Below, piece by piece: positions 52,859 through 61,800 of a DNA stretch of 64,000 bases; position 1 is the first letter of the stretch, and each line of letters starts with the position of its first letter. Source of the DNA: Massilia sp. erpn (GTDB taxonomy: Bacteria > Pseudomonadota > Gammaproteobacteria > Burkholderiales > Burkholderiaceae_D); assembly GCF_024400215.1 (NCBI RefSeq), contig NZ_CP053748.1:5022001-5086000 (forward strand), in the 5' to 3' direction. The translations under genes were made by a program, and so were the position numbers. The notes under the pieces were generated by a model. It was not told the DNA's origin. It saw only the letters and a list, made by a program, of their open reading frames with translations, and did no database searches.

Positions 52859-55800
52859 TTGATAGAGGTTTGGAAGAACTGGCTATCCTGCCGGCCCCAG
52901 GCCTGTTTCAGCGCCGCGGCGATAATGGCGGCGTGCGGCGCTTTCAGGATATTCATATGGTTGCTGCCTTGTAGTTCGCGCATCGTTGCCGCCGGCGCGT
53001 ACTGGCGCCAGCGCTCCAGCTTCTGCTGCGCCGTCGCCACCGGCCGCCGCGTGCCCGCCTGGGTGATGGCGGCATCCGCGTTCAGCAACACAAGCGGCCC
53101 CGCATATGGGTTGGCAGGCGCATAGCTGGTATTCAGATTGGCGCCGAACACCCGCAGCAGGCCTTGCAGCTTGGCCAAGGGCGTGCGCGGCGGGAAAATG
53201 CCGGCTGCGCACAGGCTGGCCAGCAGCGCCTCCAGTTGCGCATCCGCCGCCAGCAGTGCGAACTGCCGGCGGTCCAGCTTCAAAGCCTGGCCCCGATCCA
53301 TTTCCAGCAGATCGATCAGCAGGTTCAAGGTCGCCAGCCGGTCTGAGTAGCGCACCACGCCGGGCGGCTCGCAATCGACCAGCACCACAGGCGCCACCGC
53401 GTGGCCCGCCTCGCTCAATAGACGCGCCAGCTCCAGCGCGATCCAGCCGCCGAAGGAATGGCCCAGCAGGCGATACGGGCCGCGCGGCGTGGCGGCGCGC
53501 AATTCCGGCAGATAGGCCCGCGCCGCCGCCTCCACACTGGCATGCGGCACCGTGCGGCCGTCATGGCCGCGCGCCTGCAAGCCGAGCACCGCCTGCTCCG
53601 CGCCCAGCGCTTGCAGTAGAGGCAGGAAGCAAGTGACGTTGGCGCCGGCGCCGGGTATGCAGAACAGCGGTGCGCCACCACCGGTACCGCCCTGCAGCAT
53701 GATGGCGGCTTTGTCGGCCACGATGTCCAGCGCCGCGCCGCTCGCCTCAGCCTCGGTCAGCGCATGGCGGATATGGTCGGCCAAGGTCTGCATATGCGGT
53801 GCTTCCATGATCGTCTTATGGCTGCCGCCAACCGGCACCAGACGCAGATTGCGTCCCAGCAGCTCATCCCAGCCGCTGCTGGCGTCCGCTCCCGGCGCAG
53901 CATCCGCCGCGAACAGATGGACGTGGATAGGTAAGGACTGCGGCTGGTAGGCGGCGCAGCTGCTCACCAGTTGGGCAAAGCGCTCGGCGCGCCAGCTCAG
54001 CTCCTCCAGCGTGAAGCCGGCCGGCAGCCAGCCGGCTTGCTGGCAATGCGCCAGCGCCGCCCCGATATCGCCCTGCTGCTGCAAGGCGCGCACCGCCAGC
54101 ATATCGACCGAGGTATCGAGATAGGCGGCGTACACTTCGAGGAAGACCCAGCGCATCTGCTGCGCATCCGGCATTTCTTCGGCCGGCTTATAGCCTGGAC
54201 GGCCGCTGTCGATCAGGCCAAGGAATTCCACTGCCTCGTCCTCGCCCAGCAACTGGGCCGCCATTTCATAGGCCAGCAGGCCGCCGCCGGACCAGCCGGC
54301 CAGGCGGTAGGGGCCATGCGGCTGCACCGCGCGCAACACGGCCACATAGCGCCGCGCCAACTCTTCCAGGCGCGGCGTATGCTCCGTCTCCACCCCGCCG
54401 GCCTGGATGCCGTAAATCGGGATATCGTCGCCGAAGCAGCGCGACAGGCGCTCATACGAGAGCACCTCCCCGGTCGGTTCGTGCAGGAAGAACAGGGGAC
54501 GGCGCGCACCGCCCAGACGCAGCGGCACCAGATGCGGCGACTGCGCCGCGCCGTCCGCCCGCCTTGCCAGCAGGGCCATGTCCTGCAGAACCGGCGCGTC
54601 AAAGATGGCGCGCAGCTCGATCTGCCAGCCTTCGCGGCGCAAGCCTTCGGCCAGCTGGATCGCCAGCAGCGAATGGCCGCCAAGGGCGAAGAAATCGTCG
54701 TCGCGGCCAACCCGTTCCTGCGCCAGAAGCTGCGTCCAGAGCTGCGCCAGCAGCGCTTCCACGCCATCCTGCGGCGCGGCATAGCTGCGCTGGGCGTAGG
54801 CCGCCGCCTCCGGCGTGGGCAGGGCGCGCCGATCCAGCTTGCCGTTCGGCGTCAGCGGCCAGGCATCCAGCGGCATGATGGCGGCCGGCACCATATAGTC
54901 CGGCAGGCTTTGCGCCAATGCTTCGCGCAGGACCGCGGCGCTGGCGGCGTCGGCCTTGTCGTGGCAAAGCACATACGCCACCAGGCGCTTATCGCCGGAC
55001 CGCTCCTGGCGCGCCAGGACCACGGCGCCGCGCACGCCCGGCTGCATGCTGAGACGGGCTTCGATCTCGCCCGGCTCGATGCGGAAGCCGCGCAGCTTGA
55101 GCTGGTGGTCGCTGCGGCCCATATATTCCATCCGGCCATCCGGCAGCCAGCGTCCAAGGTCGCCGGAGCGGTACATGCGCGCGCCGGGGACGGCGGCGAA
55201 GGGATCGTCGATAAAGCGCTCGCGCGTGAGCTGCGGCTGGTTCAGATAGCCGCGTGCCACACCGGCGCCGCCAATGTGAATTTCACCAGTCACGCCTTGC
55301 GGCAACAGCTGGCCATGGCTGTCTAGCAGATACAGCGCCGCATTGGCGATTGGCTTGCCGATCGGTGGCTTGCCCTGCGCCGCCGCATCGCCGTCCGCCA
55401 CGCAGATCTGGTAGCTGCTCCAGATAGTCGCCTCCGTCGGGCCATAGGCATTGACGAAGCGGCGTCCAGGCGCCCAGCCCTGCACCAACTCGGCGCTGCA
55501 CGCCTCGCCCGCCACCACCAGGGTGCGCAGCGTGACCGGGGCATCCGCTGGATCCAGGCCGTGCAGCACGGCCGGCGTCACTGTCAGGTGGCTGATATCC
55601 AGCCGCGCCAGCGTCTCGCTCAGCACCGATCCGGCCATCAGCGCGCCCGGCGTGGGCAGATGCAGGCAAGCGCCCTGGCACAGGGCCATCAGCATCTCGA
55701 ACAGGCTGGCGTCGAAGCTCAGTGAGGCGCATTGCAGCACGCGGCTGCTTTCATCGACCTGCAGCACGGCCGCCTGCTCGGCGACGAGGTTGAGCAGGCC

Positions 55801-58800
55801 GCGATGTTCCACCATCACGCCTTTTGGCCGGCCGGTGGAGCCGGAGGTATAGATGACATAGGCCAGGTTGCGGCTATCCAGGCCCAGTTCCACCGGCATC
55901 AGATCGGTGGCCGCTTCGCTTTGCCATGGCTGCACCTCGCCGTCCAGTTCCAGCACCGGCAGGCTGGCCGGCGTTTCCAGTCCGACGTAGAGCACCGCCT
56001 GGGTCAGCAGGGCCATGGGCGCGCTATCGCGCAACATATAGTCCAGCCTTTCCTGCGGATAGGCCGGATCGAGCGGCACGTAGGCGCCGCCGGCCTTCAG
56101 CACGGCCAGAATCGCCACCACCATATCCAGGCTGCGCTCCATGCAGATGGCGACCCTGCCGTCGGGCCGCAGGCCTAGCGCCAGCAGATGCCGCGCCAGC
56201 CTGTTGGCCCGTTGGTTCAACTCGCCATAGGCCAGCCGGCGGCCATCCTGCTCCAGCGCCGTGCGCCATGGACGCCGCTGCACCTGGCGTTCGAATTGCT
56301 GATGAATGCACAGCTGCTCCGGATAGTCCTGCTGTGCGCCCCGGCCCAGTTCCAGCAGGCGCCTCTGTTCGGCGGCATCGAGGATGGCACTGCGCCAGGC
56401 CGGCTGCGGCGGCGCCTGTTCCAGCGCCTGCACCAGTTCCTCCAGCGCCCACTGCATATAGCTGCAAACGCGTTCGGCACCGGCTGTCTCGGCGATCTGG
56501 GCACTCAAGGCAAAGTCCTGCCCACGGTCATCCACCGACAGGTTGAAGGGATAGTTGCTGCGCTCCTGGGCCGCCAGCACTTCGATGCCCTCTTCCCAGA
56601 TGCGCGTTACGCTGGCGTCGACCGGCGGCGCGCTGTGGCGGTAATTGAGCAGGGCCGAGAACAGCGGCGCCGAAGACGGCAAGCCGCTGCAGCGCTGGGC
56701 CAAGGCCAGCGAGGCATGCTCGTGCTGCATCAGCTGCGCCAGCAGCTGATGGGTGGTGCGCACGCCTTCCTGCACGCTGCCTTCCTCCAGGCGTACGCGC
56801 AGCGGCAGCGTGTTGATGAACAGGCCCATGGCGCGGCCAGCGCCCTCGCCCGCCTGCATGCGGCCCAGCAGCACAGTGCCGAAGACGACATCGCTGCGGC
56901 CGGTGGCCTGCGCCAGCACCTGGGCCCAGGCCCAGTGGAACAGCGCTGCGGCGCTGACGCCATGGGCGCGCGCCTGGCTGCGGATGCGCTGCGACAGCTG
57001 CGGCGGCAGCAGGCGTTCGGCCACCTGCACCGTGCTGCCGTCGCCGCGCACATCGGCCAGGCCGAAGGGAGCGGTGGTTTCGTCCACATCGCCCAGCATG
57101 TCGCGGAAGAAGGCTTCGTGCGCGGCCACGCCAGCGCCCAGCCTTGCCTGGGCCACGAAGTCGCGGTAAGGCACGGCCGGCGCCAGTTCCTGCTCCCGGC
57201 CCGCCTGCACCAGCGCCATTTCCTCGAACAGAATGTCAAGCGTGGCGTGGTCGGTGATCAGGTGATGCTCCAGCAATAGCAGGAGCCAGCGGCCACTGGC
57301 GGCGTCGAAGGCAGTGAAACCGCGCAGCAGCGGCGCCTGGCGCAGATCGAGCCGGTAGCTCGCCGGATCGGCGTGAGCACGCAGCGCGGCAGCCGTGTCT
57401 CCGGGCGGCAGCTCCAGTTCCTGCAGTGGGAAGGATGCATCGCGCCAGACCACCTGCACCGGTTCCGGCAAGTCCTCCCACAGCACGGCGCTGCGCAGCA
57501 CATCATGGCGCAGGGCGACGCGGCGCAAGGCATGCACGAAACCATCCAGGCGCGCGCGTTCATCGAAGGCCAGCATGACCGAGGACAGATAAGGATCGCC
57601 TTCCGGCTGCAGCAGGTGATGGAAGAGGATGCCTTCCTGCAGCGGCGCCAGAGGATAGATATCCTGAATATTGGCGGCGCCACCAGGTACTGTCGCGGCG
57701 ATGACGGCAATCTGCTGGACATCGAGCCGCACCAGGGTCAGCATGTCCGGCGTGATGACGCTGGCGCCGTCCGGAATGCCGTTGGGCGGCACCGCCAGCG
57801 CGCGCTGGCCCGCACTGGCCGGGTCCTGCAGCGCCTCGGCCAATGCGCTCAGCGTAGGTTGCAGGAACAGGGTACGGATATCGAGCGGTAGCTGGTGGCG
57901 GCGCAGCGCTTCCATCAGTTGTAGGCCCAGCAGGGAATGGCCACCCAGCTCGAAGAAGTTGTCGTCGCGGCCCACTTGCTCCACCTGCAGCAGTTCAGCC
58001 CAGATCCGCGCCAGCGTCGCTTCCAGTTCGCCCTGCGGCGCAGTGTAAGCGCGCATCGGCCTGGACTCGCTGTCCGGTGCCGGCAAGGCATGGCGGTCCA
58101 GTTTTCCGTTCGGCGTTTGCGGCAAGGCGTCCAGCAGCATAAAGGCCGAGGGCAGCATATACTCCGGCAGCGTGCGCGCCAGCGCCTGGCGCAACGCCGC
58201 CGTTTCGGGTGGCGGCACATCCTGCGCCGCTACCAGGTACGCGACCAGGCGCTTATCGCCCGGCCGGTCCTCGCGCGCCAGCACCACGGCCTGGCCCACA
58301 CCGGGCAGGCGTGCCAGTTGAGCCTCGATCTCGCCCAGTTCGATGCGGAAGCCGCGCAGCTTCACCTGATGGTCGTTGCGCCCCAGGTATTCCAGCGTGC
58401 CGTCAGGCAGCCAGCGCGCCAGGTCACCGCTGCGGTACATGCGCGCTTCCACCTCATCCGCAAAGGGATCGGGCAGGAAGCGTTCGCCGCTGAGCTGCGG
58501 CTGGTTCAGGTAAGCACGCGCCACACCCGGCCCGCCAATATACAATTCGCCCGCCACCCGCGGCGGCACCAGCTGGCCGTAGCGGTCCAGCAGATAAACC
58601 GGGGTATTCGGCAACGGACGGCCGATAGAACGCGGATGGGTATCGGGAGTGCACAACAGAATACTGGCGTTCACCGTAGCCTCGGTCGGGCCGTAAGCGT
58701 TGAAGAGGGCTGGACGATGGCCCGGACGCTGCCACCAGGCCGCCAGTGCAGCCGCGCCGACGCCTTCGCCGCCGATGCTGATCTGGCGCAGCGCCGGCGG

Positions 58801-61800
58801 CATTGCCGCGTGTGGCGCCTGCGCCAACTGCTGCCAGAACAGGGTCGGCAAGTTGGCCACCGTCAGGCCGTGGGCAGCTGCAAGCTCGCTCCAGCGCTGC
58901 GCATCGCTGATCCATTCCGGTGTCGCCAGCACCAGCGTCGCCCCGCTCAGCAAGGCACCGAAGATTTCTTCAACCGACATGTCGAAACCCGGCGCCGCAA
59001 ACTGCAGCACACGGTCGGCCGCGCTCAGTCCATACAGGGACTGCAGGGCCGCAATCTGGTTGCACAGACCACGGTGTTCGATCAGCACGCCCTTCGGCCT
59101 GCCGGTCGAGCCGGAAGTATAGATCACATAAGCCAGATGACGGTTATGCAGGCCGAGTGCCGCCGGTTCGGGATTGTGCGCGGGCAGATCCTGCCAGCCC
59201 GCCAACGGCCGGTCGATTTCCAGCACCGGCATGGAAGGCGATGTTTGCAGGCCGCTGCGCAGGGTGGAAAGCGTCAACAGTGCCAACGGCGCGCTGTCCT
59301 CCAGCATGTATTCGGCCCGTTCCTGCGGATAGGCAGGGTCCAGCGGCAGATAGGCGCCGCCGGCCTTCAGCACCGCCAGCAGCGCAACGACCATCTCTAT
59401 GCTGCGGCCGATGCGAATCGCCACACGCTGATCGGGCTGCAAGCCCATGGCAAGAAGATGGTGGGCCAGCTTGTTTGCGCGTTCGTTCAGCATGCTGTAG
59501 CTAAGGCGGCGGCCTTCGTGTTCCAACGCTGTCGCATGGGGCACGCGCGCCGCCTGCTGCTCAAACAGCTGGTGCGCGCAAACCTGGTCCGGATAGGCGG
59601 CGCGGTTATGCCGCCATGCCGCGTGCAATGCGGCCATCCCAGCGTCGTCCAGCAGCGCAATGCGATCCACGGCCTGGCCATCATCGCGCGCCATGCCCGC
59701 CAGCACCCGGCGCAACTGGTCCAGATGGCCCTCTACCGTCGCCCGCTCATACAGGGCGGCGGCGTACTCCATGGTGCCGACAATGCGGTCCTCGGTTTCC
59801 GCCATGGTCAGCGAGAGATCGAACGGCGTACTGCGGTCTTCGCGTTCCGCCAGCTCTTCCAGCGCCAGATCGCCCAGACGCAGCGCCGGCTGCGGCATAT
59901 TCTGCCAGGCCAGCATCAGCTGGAAGACGGCGCTATAGCCCATCGCGCGCTCGGGATTGAGCGCTTCCACCACCTGTTCGAAAGGCACGTCCTGATTGTT
60001 CTGGGCTTCCAGCACGCGTTGCTTCACCTGCGTCAGCAACTGGCCGGCGGTCGGAGCGCCTTCCAGGTCCAGGCGCAGCGCCACCGTGTTGACGAACAAA
60101 CCAATCAGCGGCTCCAGTTCGGGGCGGCCACGATTCGCCAGCGGCGAACCGATGACCACCTCGTCCTGTCCCGCCAGGCGCGCCGCCAGCGCCGCCCAGC
60201 CGGCCAACACCGTCATGTACAGGGTCACGCCATGCTTGCGCGCCAAGGCTTTCAGGGAGGTCGTCAGCTTCGCATCCAGCTCAAAGGACAGGCTCTGGCC
60301 ACGATAATCCTGCTGCGCCGGACGTGGGTGGTCGGTAGCAAGACTGATCAGCGCCGGTGCACCGGCCAGCTGCCGTTTCCAATAGTCGAGCTGCTGCTGG
60401 CCCACCGCCCCGGCCAGCCAGCCGCGCTGCCATAGCGCATAGTCGGCGTACTGCACGGGCAACGGCTCAAGCGGATCGCTGTGCGCGGCCACGCCGTCCA
60501 CGGCGTAAGCCTGATACAGGGCGCTGAATTCGCGCGCCAGCACACCCATGGACCAGCCGTCCGACACCACGTGGTGCAGCGTCAGCAGCAGCACGTGCTC
60601 CTGGGCGGCGCAACGCAGCAGCCGGGCGCGGATCAGTGGGCCGTGTTCCAGATTGAGCGGCGTGGCCGCCTCCACCTGGCGCCATTCAGCCAGCGCCTGC
60701 TCCTGTCCGGAGCCGGCGAGATCATGGCGGCTCAGCGCGAAGTGCGCATCGGCATCGATGAGCTGCACCGTTTCACCTGCCTCCAGTACAAGGCGGGTAC
60801 GCAACACCTCGTGACGCTGCACGATGCGGTCCAGCGCTGCCTGCAGCGCCGCTTCGTCCAACAACCCGCGCAGACGCATGCCGCCGGTGATGTGATAGGC
60901 AGCGTTGGCCGCCTCGCCCAATTGTGCAATGAACCAGAGTCGCTGCTGGGCAAAAGAAGCCGGTAGACGCGATGGCCGCGCCGCCGCCACGATGGCCTGG
61001 CGCGCATCGGCCTGCGTCTGGCGCGCCAGACTGGCAAAGCCGGCCAGCTGCGGCTGGGCAAACAGGTCGGACAAGGCCAGTTCCAGGCCAAGGCGCTGCT
61101 GCAGGCGCGAGATCATCTGCACCGCCAGCAGCGAGTGGCCGCCCAGTTCAAAGAAATTGTCGCGGCGGCCCACACGCTCCACCTGCAGCAATTCGCTCCA
61201 CACGCCCGCCATCGCTGTCTCGACCGGGCCTTGGGGCGCCTCGTAGACACGCACGCCGAAGGCCGCGTCCTCGGGCGCCGGCAATGCGCGCCGGTCCAGC
61301 TTTCCGTTCGCCGTCAGCGGCAGCGCATCCAGCCGCACATAGGCAGCCGGCACCATATACTCCGGCAGGCTGACCGCAAGATGGGCGCGCAGCGTTTCCG
61401 GCGTGCACTCGGCGTCCGGTTCGGCGCTGAAGTAGGCGACCAGGCGACGCTGGCCGGTCTGCTCCGCGCGTGCCTCCACGGCGGCCTGGCGCAGCCCCGG
61501 TGCAGTCAGTAGCGCAGCCTCGATTTCGCCCAGCTCGATACGGAAGCCGCGCACCTTGACCTGCGTGTCGCGCCGGCCGGCGAATTCGATGCTGCCATCG
61601 GCGCGCCGCCGTCCAAGATCGCCGCTGCGGTACATGCGGGCGTCCGTTTCCTGCGGTCCGGCGAAGGGGTCGGGCAGGAAACGCTCCTGGCTCAACTCCG
61701 GCCGGTTCAGGTAGCCGCGCGCAATGCCGGCGCCGGCGATATGGATTTCACCCGCCACACCCTGCGGTACCGGCTCGCCATGCTCGTCCAGCAGATAAAT

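Noticed and set aside
57937..60435. An 832-residue plus-strand open frame inside the NRPS gene
   Set aside because: Antisense to A2 and its condensation domain; Gln/Arg/His-rich mirror sequence with no family.
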